The notes below the pieces were generated by a model. It saw only the letters and a list, made by a program, of their open reading frames with translations. It ran no database searches and was not told the DNA's origin. The position numbers and the translations under genes were made by a program. From Acidobacteriota bacterium (GTDB lineage: Bacteria; Acidobacteriota; Thermoanaerobaculia; Multivoradales; JAHEKO01), in assembly GCA_029862975.1 (NCBI GenBank), contig JAOTWP010000009.1:1-56953 (forward strand): a DNA stretch of 56,953 nucleotides. Direction: 5' to 3'. Shown here in pieces: positions 9,154-16,468 of this stretch (positions are counted from its first letter, which is position 1; each line of letters opens with the position of its first letter).

Positions 9154-10046
9154 CGGTCGCGCTGGCACAGGTAGTCGACGAGCGAGCCGAAGAGGTCGTG
9201 CGAGGCGGGCAGCCGGGCCACGAGATCCAGGGCCTCGGTCCGCGCCTCGCGCAGCATGCGGCGGCTGGCCTCGAGGCCGTGGAGCGAGGGGTAGGTGAGC
9301 TTGCGGGCGCTCTCGTCCTTGCCGGCGGTCTTGCCGAGCGTGAGGGAGTCGCCCTCGACGTCGAGCACGTCGTCGCCGATCTGGAACATGAGGCCGAGGC
9401 AGCGGCCCAGAGCGGTGAGCAGCGAGTCGCTCCCGCCGTCGAGCGCCCCGTAGGCCCCCCCGACGCGCAGCGCCGCCGTGAGCAGGGCCCCGGTCTTGCG
9501 CCGGTGGATCGCCTCGAGGGCCGCCGCCGGCGCCGCCGGCCAGTCGTTCTCGGCCTCGAGATCCGCCATCTGCCCCCCGATCATGCCGCGGGTGCCCACG
9601 GCCTCGGCCACCAGCGCCGCGGCCCGCAGGCGGCTCTCCGGCGCCACGGTCGCCGGCTCCGTCATGAGCGTCTGCAGTCCGAGGCTGAGCAGCGCGTCGC
9701 CCACGAGCACGGCCGTCGCCTCGTCGTACTGCCTGTGGACCGTGGGACGGCCGCGGCGCAAGGCGTCGTCGTCGAGGGCCGGGAGATCGTCGTGGACGAG
9801 GCTGAAGGTGTGCACCATCTCGAGGGCCGCGGCGCCGGGCAGCAGCAGCTCCCGGGGCACCCCGTAGGTCTCGCCCGCCAACACGAGCAGCGCCGGCCGC
9901 ACCCGCTTGCCGCCGGCGAAGACGCTGTAGCGCATCGCCTGGTGCAGGACCCGCGGATCCTCCTGGGCCGCGGGCAGCAGCCGCTCCAGCGCGGCGTCGA
10001 CCTCCGGGCGGAGGCGGCGCGAGAAGTCCCCGAAGGCGCCGCTCAC
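9150..10046 (-). CDS. ispA: Polyprenyl (farnesyl/geranylgeranyl) diphosphate synthase, 298 aa
   Basis: Trans-prenyltransferase that condenses isopentenyl diphosphate with allylic diphosphates. The first aspartate-rich motif is visible (LVHDDLPALDDDALRRGRPT), as are the GGKRVRP substrate-binding segment, GGQMADLEAE, RRKTGALL and the second aspartate motif FQIGDDVLDVEGD followed by GKTAGKD. The short spacing and residues before the first motif fit the IspA (C15/C20) group, though chain length cannot be fixed by eye. Start GTG 10046 overlaps the upstream stop (GTGA). No dxs or xseB is adjacent. Confidence 0.92.
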   Translation of the reverse strand: MSGAFGDFSRRLRPEVDAALERLLPAAQEDPRVLHQAMRYSVFAGGKRVRPALLVLAGETYGVPRELLLPGAAALEMVHTFSLVHDDLPALDDDALRRGRPTVHRQYDEATAVLVGDALLSLGLQTLMTEPATVAPESRLRAAALVAEAVGTRGMIGGQMADLEAENDWPAAPAAALEAIHRRKTGALLTAALRVGGAYGALDGGSDSLLTALGRCLGLMFQIGDDVLDVEGDSLTLGKTAGKDESARKLTYPSLHGLEASRRMLREARTEALDLVARLPASHDLFGSLVDYLCQRDR

Positions 10047-11206
10047 TCGCCCTCCTCCGCGTCCGCGCAGAACGGCAGGGCGATCATGAAGAGGATCAGC
10101 CGCTGCACCTCGGTGTCTCCCCAGTTGTACTCGAACATGCCGGCCACGTTGAACGCTACCAGAGCCCCGAGCGCGCCGAGGTAGAGATCCGAGGCGCCGC
10201 CGCGGCTCCCGCGATCGCGGCGATACCGCGAATACGCCGCCCAGGCCGCCGCCGCCATCAGCCAGAGGAAGGCGGCGGCGGCCACGAGGCCCTCCTCGGC
10301 GGCGATCTGGACGAGGTTGTTGTGGAGATGCGGAACCCAATGGCGGGGCGCCGTCGGGTGGCGGTAGATGGGGTAGAGCTCGCGCACCATGTTCGGACCG
10401 AGGCCGAAGACGGGCCGCTCGCGGGCCATGCGCCAGCCGGCCTCGATCATGCACAGGCGATCGTAGTTGGAGAAGTTGCCCAGATCGGCGATCGAGACCA
10501 CCCGGTCGCGCACGCGGGTCGGCGCGAGGACCAGGACGAGCGCCAGCACCGGGACGAAGACCGCCAGCCAGCGCGGCGCGCGCAAGAGCAGGAGCACCAC
10601 CGCGGCGATGGCGCCGGCGATCCAGGCGCCGCGGGTCAGGCAGCCGATGAGCCCCAGGTTCACGGCCAGGAGCGCCAGCCAGCGCCAGGGCTTCGCGATG
10701 CCGCGGCCGGACACCAGCTGGGCCAGCAGCAGCATGTCGGCGACGAGCAGCACGCCGGCGAAGGTCATCCAATGGGAGAACGGGCCGCGGATGCGCTGGT
10801 CGATGCCGCCGTAACCGAAAAAGAGCTGGGCCAGCCCCCAGAGAGCCGCGAACGTGGCCATGACGATCAGTCCGTCGACGATGGCGCGGGCCTGGTCCCG
10901 GCCCCGCACCCAGGCCAGGCCGAGCGGCAGGGTCAGCAGCGTGAGGAGCTTGCGCCCCCCGCCCAGCGACGTGGCCGGCTCGACCGAGAAGGCGATCGAC
11001 AGCACGACGCAGAGGCAGAAGAGGCCGACGGGGAGGAGCACCGGCCGGGCGCGGTCGCCGAGCTTGGGGCGCAGCGTCACCGCCGCGGCCAGGGTGACCA
11101 CTCCGGCCAGGTTCGACAGGAAGAGGCCGAAGACCGTCCACAGGTGCAAGGCGTAGGCGACGTAGCCCACGCGGCCGACGGCGGCGGCTTCGCCGTTGCC
11201 TCGCAA
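10043..11206 (-). CDS. O-antigen ligase-like (Wzy_C) polytopic membrane protein, 387 aa
   Basis: About ten hydrophobic helices are present. The Wzy_C/WaaL signature region lies around residues 150-310: RGPFSHWMTFAGVLL, LTRGAWIAG, then a periplasmic loop with GLGPNMVRELYPIYRHP and PHLHNNLVQIAAEEGL. The H-x-N-N-L-x-Q motif is characteristic of O-antigen ligases and polymerases, which transfer lipid-linked glycans to lipid A core or extend a polymer. It heads the ispA-tlyA-nadK run and lies 56 bases downstream of a Trm112-like gene. Ligase versus polymerase cannot be decided here. A sugar C-methyltransferase encoded divergently nearby supports a cell-surface glycan role. Confidence 0.8.
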   Translation of the reverse strand: MRGNGEAAAVGRVGYVAYALHLWTVFGLFLSNLAGVVTLAAAVTLRPKLGDRARPVLLPVGLFCLCVVLSIAFSVEPATSLGGGRKLLTLLTLPLGLAWVRGRDQARAIVDGLIVMATFAALWGLAQLFFGYGGIDQRIRGPFSHWMTFAGVLLVADMLLLAQLVSGRGIAKPWRWLALLAVNLGLIGCLTRGAWIAGAIAAVVLLLLRAPRWLAVFVPVLALVLVLAPTRVRDRVVSIADLGNFSNYDRLCMIEAGWRMARERPVFGLGPNMVRELYPIYRHPTAPRHWVPHLHNNLVQIAAEEGLVAAAAFLWLMAAAAWAAYSRYRRDRGSRGGASDLYLGALGALVAFNVAGMFEYNWGDTEVQRLILFMIALPFCADAEEGE

Positions 11207-11262
11207 GGATCGGATCTCCTAGGTCCCGGGGCGCGCCACGGACGCTGGATCTGCGGGCCGGA

Positions 11263-11514
11263 TCAACGTCCGATCGAGCTCGCGGGCAGGGCGTCGTCCA
11301 CCAGCATGATCGGAATGTCGGAGACGATCGGGTAGACGAGCCCCGACGCTGCGCAGTACAGAGCCTCCTCGACGACCGGCTCCTCGTCCCGGAAGTGCTC
11401 GCGGTAGCGCTCGACGAGCTCCCGCCGCACCGGCGCCGGCAGCTCGACCAGCTCGAGCTCTCCCTTGCTCTTGGGACAGACCAGAATGTCGAGGAGTTCG
11501 GGATCGACCGCCAT
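11263..11514 (-). CDS. Trm112-family protein, 83 aa
   Basis: A short protein with the family pattern DPELLDILVCPKSKGELELV and a C-terminal LYCAASGLVYPIVSDIPIML. Trm112-like proteins in bacteria are small zinc-ribbon-like factors (YcaR type); eukaryotic Trm112 activates methyltransferases. Only one cysteine remains in the first knuckle (CPKSK), so zinc binding may be partial. It starts at ATG 11514, about 100 bases from the divergent methyltransferase gene. Confidence 0.85.
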   Translation of the reverse strand: MAVDPELLDILVCPKSKGELELVELPAPVRRELVERYREHFRDEEPVVEEALYCAASGLVYPIVSDIPIMLVDDALPASSIGR

Positions 11515-11567
11515 CAGGTGCCCTCCGGCGCGGAGGATAGCACTGCTTGGGCCGGCCCGGCGCCTGC

Positions 11568-11575
11568 GCTACCAT
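11568..11575 (+). promoter_or_regulatory. Candidate -10 element GCTACCAT before the methyltransferase gene
   Basis: GCTACCAT lies 42 bases before the CTG start. The same GCTANNAT form recurs ahead of other genes in this window. No convincing -35 is visible. Confidence 0.35.
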
Positions 11576-11617
11576 CGGGCGGCCCGGATCCCGGACCGGG
11601 CGGAGAGGATCAGCCCC

Positions 11618-12850
11618 CTGCAGCCGACCTGCCGCATCTGCGACACCCGCCTCGAGCACCTGTTCGTCGACCTCGGCTCGTCGCCGCTGGCCAACTCCTA
11701 CCTGCGCGCCGACCAGCTGCTGGCGATGGAGCCGCGCTTCCCCCTGACGGCCTACGTCTGCTCGCGGTGCCTCCTCGTCCAGCTGCCCGAGTTCGAGAGC
11801 GCCGAGGCGATCTTCTCGGACTACGCCTACTTCTCCTCGTACTCCGACTCCTGGGTCGCCCACGCCAAGCGCTACGCCGAGGCGATGATCGAGCGCTTCG
11901 GCTTCGACGCGTCGAGCCTGGTCGTCGAGATCGCCAGCAACGACGGCTACCTCTTGCAGCACTTCCAGGCCCGCGGCGTGCCGGTGCTGGGCATCGAGCC
12001 GGCGGCCAACGTCGCCGCCGCGGCCGAGAAGAAGGGCATTCCCTCGCGGGTGGAGTTCTTCGGCAGCGACCTCGCCCGCCGGCTGGTGGCCGAGGGCGCC
12101 CGCGCCGACCTGCTCCTGGGCAACAACGTCTTCGCCCACGTGCCGCCGCTCAACGACTTCGTGGCCGGCCTCGAGATCGCTCTCGCCAGGCGGGGGGTCA
12201 TCACCCTCGAGTTCCCGCACCTCGTGCGGTTGATGGCGGAGAACCAGTTCGACACCATCTACCACGAGCACTACTCCTACTACTCCTTCCGCGTCGTGGA
12301 GCGGCTCTTCCGCGACCACGGCTTGAGAGTCTTCGACGTCGAGGAGCTCCCCACCCACGGCGGCTCGCTGCGAGTCTACGGCTGCCACGACGGGGACTCC
12401 ACCAAGGTCACGAGCGACCGGGTGGCGGCGCTTGCCGCGCGCGAGGAGGCCGCCGGCTTCGGGCGGCTCGAGACCTACCTCGGTTTCGAGGAGCAGGTGC
12501 GCGAGACGAAGCGCAAGTTCTGGGAGTTCGCCATCGCCGCCAAGCGGGCCGGCAAGCAGATCGTGGGCTACGGCGCCCCGGCCAAGGGCAACACCTTCCT
12601 CAACTACTGCGGCGCCGGCACGGACGTGCTCGACTACACCGTCGACCGCTCCCCCGCCAAACACGGCAAGTACCTCCCCGGCACCCGCATCCCCATCCAC
12701 GAGCCCGCGAAGATCCTCGAGACCCGCCCCGACTACGTCCTCATCCTGCCCTGGAACATCCAGGAAGAGATCATGGCGCAGACGGCGGCGATCCGCGACT
12801 GGGGCGGCCGCTTCGTCGTCGCCATCCCGGAGACGCGGATTCTCGACTAG
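11618..12850 (+). CDS. SAM-dependent sugar C-methyltransferase (Methyltransf_13/_14 type), 410 aa
   Basis: The three-part architecture of NDP-hexose C-methyltransferases such as TylC3 is visible. First is an N-terminal zinc-binding domain with two CxxC pairs (CRIC near residue 5; CSRC near 45). A Rossmann SAM domain follows, with VVEIASNDGYLLQHF. Last is a C-terminal region with KQIVGYGAPAKGNTFLNYCG. YHEHYSYYSF, a catalytic-region signature, is also present. There is no ATG, GTG or TTG at a sensible place: in frame, the sequence reads GGAGAGG (11602-11608) and then CTG at 11618, directly before the zinc domain, so I propose a CTG start. A longer in-frame ATG version would run antisense through Trm112. 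It probably methylates a deoxysugar of a surface glycan or secondary metabolite. Confidence 0.85.
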   Translation: MQPTCRICDTRLEHLFVDLGSSPLANSYLRADQLLAMEPRFPLTAYVCSRCLLVQLPEFESAEAIFSDYAYFSSYSDSWVAHAKRYAEAMIERFGFDASSLVVEIASNDGYLLQHFQARGVPVLGIEPAANVAAAAEKKGIPSRVEFFGSDLARRLVAEGARADLLLGNNVFAHVPPLNDFVAGLEIALARRGVITLEFPHLVRLMAENQFDTIYHEHYSYYSFRVVERLFRDHGLRVFDVEELPTHGGSLRVYGCHDGDSTKVTSDRVAALAAREEAAGFGRLETYLGFEEQVRETKRKFWEFAIAAKRAGKQIVGYGAPAKGNTFLNYCGAGTDVLDYTVDRSPAKHGKYLPGTRIPIHEPAKILETRPDYVLILPWNIQEEIMAQTAAIRDWGGRFVVAIPETRILD

Positions 12851-12875
12851 CCGAACGAGCTTCAAGAGCTCTCGG
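12851..12875. terminator. Hairpin between convergent genes
   Basis: CCGA-N2-GAGCT followed by AGCTC-TCGG forms an inverted repeat exactly between the methyltransferase stop and the nth stop. It has no T-tract, so intrinsic termination in either direction is only possible, not shown. Confidence 0.3.
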
Positions 12876-13509
12876 CGCGGATCCGCTTCCTGGTCGCCGC
12901 CCAGGAGCAGATCGGGCAGGCGCTCAGGTCGTGCCGGCGGGCCGGGCAGAAGCGGCGGCCGAAGTAGATGAGCTGGAGGTGGACCTTGTTCCAGGTTGCC
13001 TCCGGGAACACCGCCTTCAAGTCGCGCTCGGTGCGCTCGACGTTCGTGCCGTTCGACAGGCCCCAGCGGGCGGCCAGGCGGTGGATGTGGGTGTCGACCG
13101 GGAAGGCGGGGATGCCGAAGGCCTGGGCCATCACCACGCTCGCGGTCTTGTGGCCCACCCCCGGTAGCGCCTCGAGCGCCGCGAAGCCGCGCGGCACCTC
13201 GCCGCCGTGCTCGTCGACGAGAATGCGCGCGAGCCTGGCGATGTTCTTCGCCTTCGTCGGGGCGAGGCCGCAGGTCTTGATGTACCCGAGGATCTCGTCG
13301 GCCGGGAGCTGCGCCATCGTCGCGGCGTCGGGCGCCCGGGCGAAGAGGTCAGGCGTCACGAGGTTGACGCGATCGTCGGTCGTCTGCGCCGAGAGCAGCA
13401 CCGCGACGAGCAGGGTGAAGGGATCGCGATGGTGGAGGGGGATGGGCACCTCGGGGATCTTCTCGTCGAGGATCTCCTGGATGCGGGCGACCTTCTCGGC
13501 GCGCGTCAT
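12862..13509 (-). CDS. nth: Endonuclease III (DNA glycosylase/AP lyase), 215 aa
   Basis: Base-excision repair enzyme acting on oxidised pyrimidines. The helix-hairpin-helix LPGVGHKTASVV contains the catalytic-type lysine, and the catalytic aspartate is in PVDTHIHRLA. LLSAQTTDDRVN matches the N-terminal helical core. The C-terminal iron-sulfur region reads CPARRHDLSACPIC, giving three cysteines; the C-x6-C-x2-C-x5-C set of E. coli Nth is not complete. It starts at ATG 13509, divergent from the gamma-glutamyltransferase gene with 94 bases between them. Confidence 0.93.
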   Translation of the reverse strand: MTRAEKVARIQEILDEKIPEVPIPLHHRDPFTLLVAVLLSAQTTDDRVNLVTPDLFARAPDAATMAQLPADEILGYIKTCGLAPTKAKNIARLARILVDEHGGEVPRGFAALEALPGVGHKTASVVMAQAFGIPAFPVDTHIHRLAARWGLSNGTNVERTERDLKAVFPEATWNKVHLQLIYFGRRFCPARRHDLSACPICSWAATRKRIRAESS

Positions 13510-13603
13510 GGCGCGGCTAGCTTAGCCGAGGATCCCGAACGGAACTCGGGAGCCGAGCCCGGGGGCCGTGGCATACTGCCGCCACCCCAGGAGAGGAGAC
13601 GCC

Positions 13604-15517
13604 ATGACGGGAAGCGCCCACCGGACTTCGCGACGATCGACGGCCTGCCTGGCCTGCGCCTGCGCTTTCGGCCTGGCCGCGCTCGCCCCCGCCCTGCGGG
13701 CGCAGCGCACCGTCAAGCCGGTGCTCCACGGCCGGCACTGGGTCGCCATCACCGGCAAGCCGCTGGCGGCGACGGCCGGCGCGACGACCTTCGCCAGGGG
13801 CGGCAACGCCGTCGACGCCGCCTGCGCCATGCTCGCCGCCACCTCGACCATGTGGGACACCCTGGGCTGGGGCGGCGAGACCCAGGCGCTCATCTACGAC
13901 CCCCGCGCCGGGAAGGTGATCGGAGTCAACGCCCTCGGCGTGGCGCCGACCGGGGCGACGGTCGACTTCTTCCGCGAGCAGGGCTACCTCTACCCGCCCG
14001 AGTTCGGGCCGCTGGCGGCCGTCACTCCCGGGACGCCCGGCGGGCTGATGGTGATGCTGGCCGAGTACGGCCGCCTGAGCCTCGCGCAGGTGCTCGAGCC
14101 GGCGATGCAGATGGCCGAGGGCTATCCGATCGAGGCCTCGCAGGCCGACAACATGGAGCGCCGCAGGGAGATGCTGGCGCAGTGGCCCTACTCGCGCGCC
14201 GTGTTCCTCCCCCACCTGAAGGCCGACGGCTCGCAGGAGCGGTCCGCTCCCTACCCGGGGGAGATCTTCCGCCAGCCGGACCTGCTGGCGACGCTCGAGA
14301 AGCTCGTCGCCGCCGAGGCGGAAGCGCTGGCGGCGGGGGCCTCCCGCAAGGAAGCGATCCAGGCCGCCTACGACCGCTTCTACCGCGGCGACATCGCCGA
14401 GGAGCTCGTGCGCTCGACCCGCGAGCAGGGCGGCCTCTTCACGATGGCGGATCTCGACGCCTGGCAGGTCCGCCTCGAGGAGCCCGTCAAGACCGACTAC
14501 AAGGGCGTCGAGGTCTACAAGCTCACCCACTGGGTCCAGGGCCCGGTGATGCTGCAGGCGCTCAACATCCTCGAGAACGTCGAGGATCTGGCCGGCCTCG
14601 GCTACAACAGCGCGCGCTACATCCACACCCTCTACCAGGCGATGAACCTGGCGTTCGCCGACCGCGACTTCTACTACGGCGACCCCTACGTGCCGCCCGC
14701 GGAGCCCATCGCCGGGCTCCTCTCGAAGGAGTACGCCCGGCAGCGCTTCCTCGAGATCGACTGGGAGCGCAACGACAGCGACGTCAAACCCGGCGACCCG
14801 TACCCATTCCAGGGCGGCACGCACCCCTTCCCCGAGCTTCTCGAGGGCTGGACCAACGTGCCGCCCGCGGCCGACGCCGAGGGCGAGGCCGGCTTCCAGC
14901 AGTCCTTCCTCGCGACCGCCGACGAGGCGTTTCGCGCCGGCACCACCTCGATCCAGGCCGCGGACGCCGAAGGCTGGGTGGTCTCCGTCACCCCCAGCGG
15001 CGGCTGGATCCCGGCGGTGATCGCCGGCCGCACGGGGGTCGGCCTCTCGCAGCGGATGCAGAGCTTCGTCCTCGACGAGCGCTTGAATCCCTACAACGTC
15101 CTCGAGCCCGGAAAGCGGCCGCGGGCCACGCTGACCCCCGGCCTGGCGCTGGCCAACGGCGAGCCCTACCTCTCCTTCGCCGTCCAGGGCGGCGACAGCC
15201 AGGACCAGAACCTGCTGCAGTTCTTCCTCGACGTCTTCGAGTTCGGGATGAACGTCCAGGAAGCGGTCGAGGCGGCCAACGTCAACAGCTACCAGATGCA
15301 GAGCAGCTTCGGGGCCCACACGGCCGAGCCGGGCCGGCTCCTCGTCCGCGACGACGTGCCCCCCTGGGTCCTCCAGCAGCTGCGGGGGATGGGCTACCGC
15401 GTGGAGACCCGGAGCCGCACCTCGGGGCCGATCACCGCCATCTACTTCGACCGCGAGCACGGCACGATGTGGGGCGGCGCCAGCGACTTCGGCGAAGACT
15501 ACGGCATCGCCTGGTAG
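13604..15517 (+). CDS. Secreted gamma-glutamyltransferase-family hydrolase, 637 aa
   Basis: Ntn-hydrolase of the GGT family that cleaves gamma-glutamyl bonds of glutathione-type substrates. Start ATG 13604 has a strong GGAGAGGAG upstream and opens a signal peptide (CLACACAFGLAALAPALRA). Family marks are GGNAVDAACAMLAA near residue 65 and PGGLMVMLAEYG. The autoprocessing site is GTTSIQAADAEGWVV, with Thr about residue 447 as the expected nucleophile of the small subunit. PSGGW lies downstream in place of the usual GSG loop, and TLTPGLALANGEP follows. Length fits the two-subunit precursor. Substrate choice is unknown: glutathione, or 7-ACA-like acylase activity in some relatives. Confidence 0.88.
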   Translation: MTGSAHRTSRRSTACLACACAFGLAALAPALRAQRTVKPVLHGRHWVAITGKPLAATAGATTFARGGNAVDAACAMLAATSTMWDTLGWGGETQALIYDPRAGKVIGVNALGVAPTGATVDFFREQGYLYPPEFGPLAAVTPGTPGGLMVMLAEYGRLSLAQVLEPAMQMAEGYPIEASQADNMERRREMLAQWPYSRAVFLPHLKADGSQERSAPYPGEIFRQPDLLATLEKLVAAEAEALAAGASRKEAIQAAYDRFYRGDIAEELVRSTREQGGLFTMADLDAWQVRLEEPVKTDYKGVEVYKLTHWVQGPVMLQALNILENVEDLAGLGYNSARYIHTLYQAMNLAFADRDFYYGDPYVPPAEPIAGLLSKEYARQRFLEIDWERNDSDVKPGDPYPFQGGTHPFPELLEGWTNVPPAADAEGEAGFQQSFLATADEAFRAGTTSIQAADAEGWVVSVTPSGGWIPAVIAGRTGVGLSQRMQSFVLDERLNPYNVLEPGKRPRATLTPGLALANGEPYLSFAVQGGDSQDQNLLQFFLDVFEFGMNVQEAVEAANVNSYQMQSSFGAHTAEPGRLLVRDDVPPWVLQQLRGMGYRVETRSRTSGPITAIYFDREHGTMWGGASDFGEDYGIAW

Positions 15518-15587
15518 CTCGAGCGGCCTCCGTCGTCGCGAGCGAGAGCGACGAGGAGATCTATTCTGCTAATCGCTCTACAAACAT

Positions 15588-15616
15588 TTGACCTGTGTTG
15601 TGTTCCACTCTACAAT
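15588..15616 (+). promoter_or_regulatory. Sigma-70-type promoter TTGACC-N17-TACAAT
   Basis: The -35 TTGACC (15588-15593) and -10 TACAAT (15611-15616) are separated by exactly 17 bases within an unusually AT-rich patch. This is one of the best housekeeping-type promoters in the window. It points at the DUF4388 gene and gives a leader of roughly 50 bases. Confidence 0.7.
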
Positions 15617-15675
15617 TTCGGCGCATCGACTGGCATATTTTGGATGCTGGCCGATTACCGGAACCGGAGGTCGAC

Positions 15676-16458
15676 ATGGAACTGATCGCACAGCTCTCCT
15701 GCCTGCACGCGGACGACGTGCTCCAGTGGTCCCAGACCAGCCTCCTCGACGGCCAGCTCGTGTTCCAGCGCCGCGACAAGACGGTCACCCTGGCCTACGA
15801 CGGCGGTCGCATCGTCGAGGCTTCGTCGGACGACCCGAACGCGCTTTTCGGGCGCCACCTCTTCTCCCAGGGGCTGGTCGGCGAGGAGGACCTCGCCGCC
15901 GCGGAGGCGTCGGCCGGGCGCCGGCGATTCGGTGCCGCGCTCGTCGAGCTCGGCGTGCTGACTCGGACGCAGGTCCGCGCCGCGCTGGCCGAGCACACCT
16001 TGAACCTGGCGTGCTCCGTCGTCTTCTGGAGCGACGGGATCGTCTCGGCGCAGTCGGTCAAGCTGAGGCCCATCGCCGAGATCGAGCCGGACCCTCTCGA
16101 CCCCTTCTTCGCCGTCATGGAGGCGGCGCGCCGCCAGGACGAGCTGGATCGCCTGCGGACGTTCCTGCCGCACGACAACGTCGAGCTCGATTTCGCCGAC
16201 CTCGCGGAGCGGGACAGGCTCCAGCCCGCGGCTCGGCGGCTGCTGGAGGTCTTCGCCGCCGGCGACACGGTCGGCCGCCTCTACGACAAGGTCGGCGGCA
16301 GCAAGTTCCACTTCCTGAAGGCGGTCGAAGAGCTGGTCACCGAAGCCGCGCTGCGGACGGTCGCCGTCGGCGCACCGCCGCCGGAGCCCGCCAGCCGCCC
16401 GGCCTCTCTCCTCGACGTTCTGGTCGACCAGGACCTGGAGCGCCGGCTCAGGGCCTGA
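15676..16458 (+). CDS. DUF4388 (PATAN-like) protein, 260 aa
   Basis: Start ATG 15676 has GGAGG five bases upstream; in-frame codons before it lie inside the promoter leader. The N-terminal ~100 residues match the DUF4388 pattern: LSCLHADDVLQWSQTSLLDGQLVFQ, the pattern TVTLAYDGGRIVEASS, then ALFGRHLFSQGLV. The middle and C-terminal parts are helical (FGAALVELGVLT, VGRLYDKVGGSKFHFLKAVEELV) and resemble winged-helix-like segments. DUF4388 proteins often accompany response regulators or gliding-type signalling, but nothing here proves a partner. It stands alone and converges on the M56 gene with a ten-base gap. Confidence 0.8.
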   Translation: MELIAQLSCLHADDVLQWSQTSLLDGQLVFQRRDKTVTLAYDGGRIVEASSDDPNALFGRHLFSQGLVGEEDLAAAEASAGRRRFGAALVELGVLTRTQVRAALAEHTLNLACSVVFWSDGIVSAQSVKLRPIAEIEPDPLDPFFAVMEAARRQDELDRLRTFLPHDNVELDFADLAERDRLQPAARRLLEVFAAGDTVGRLYDKVGGSKFHFLKAVEELVTEAALRTVAVGAPPPEPASRPASLLDVLVDQDLERRLRA

Positions 16459-16468
16459 AGACCGCGGC

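Noticed and set aside
12851-12875. A strong intrinsic terminator
   Set aside because: The inverted repeat has no T-tract on either strand; kept only as a low-confidence hairpin.
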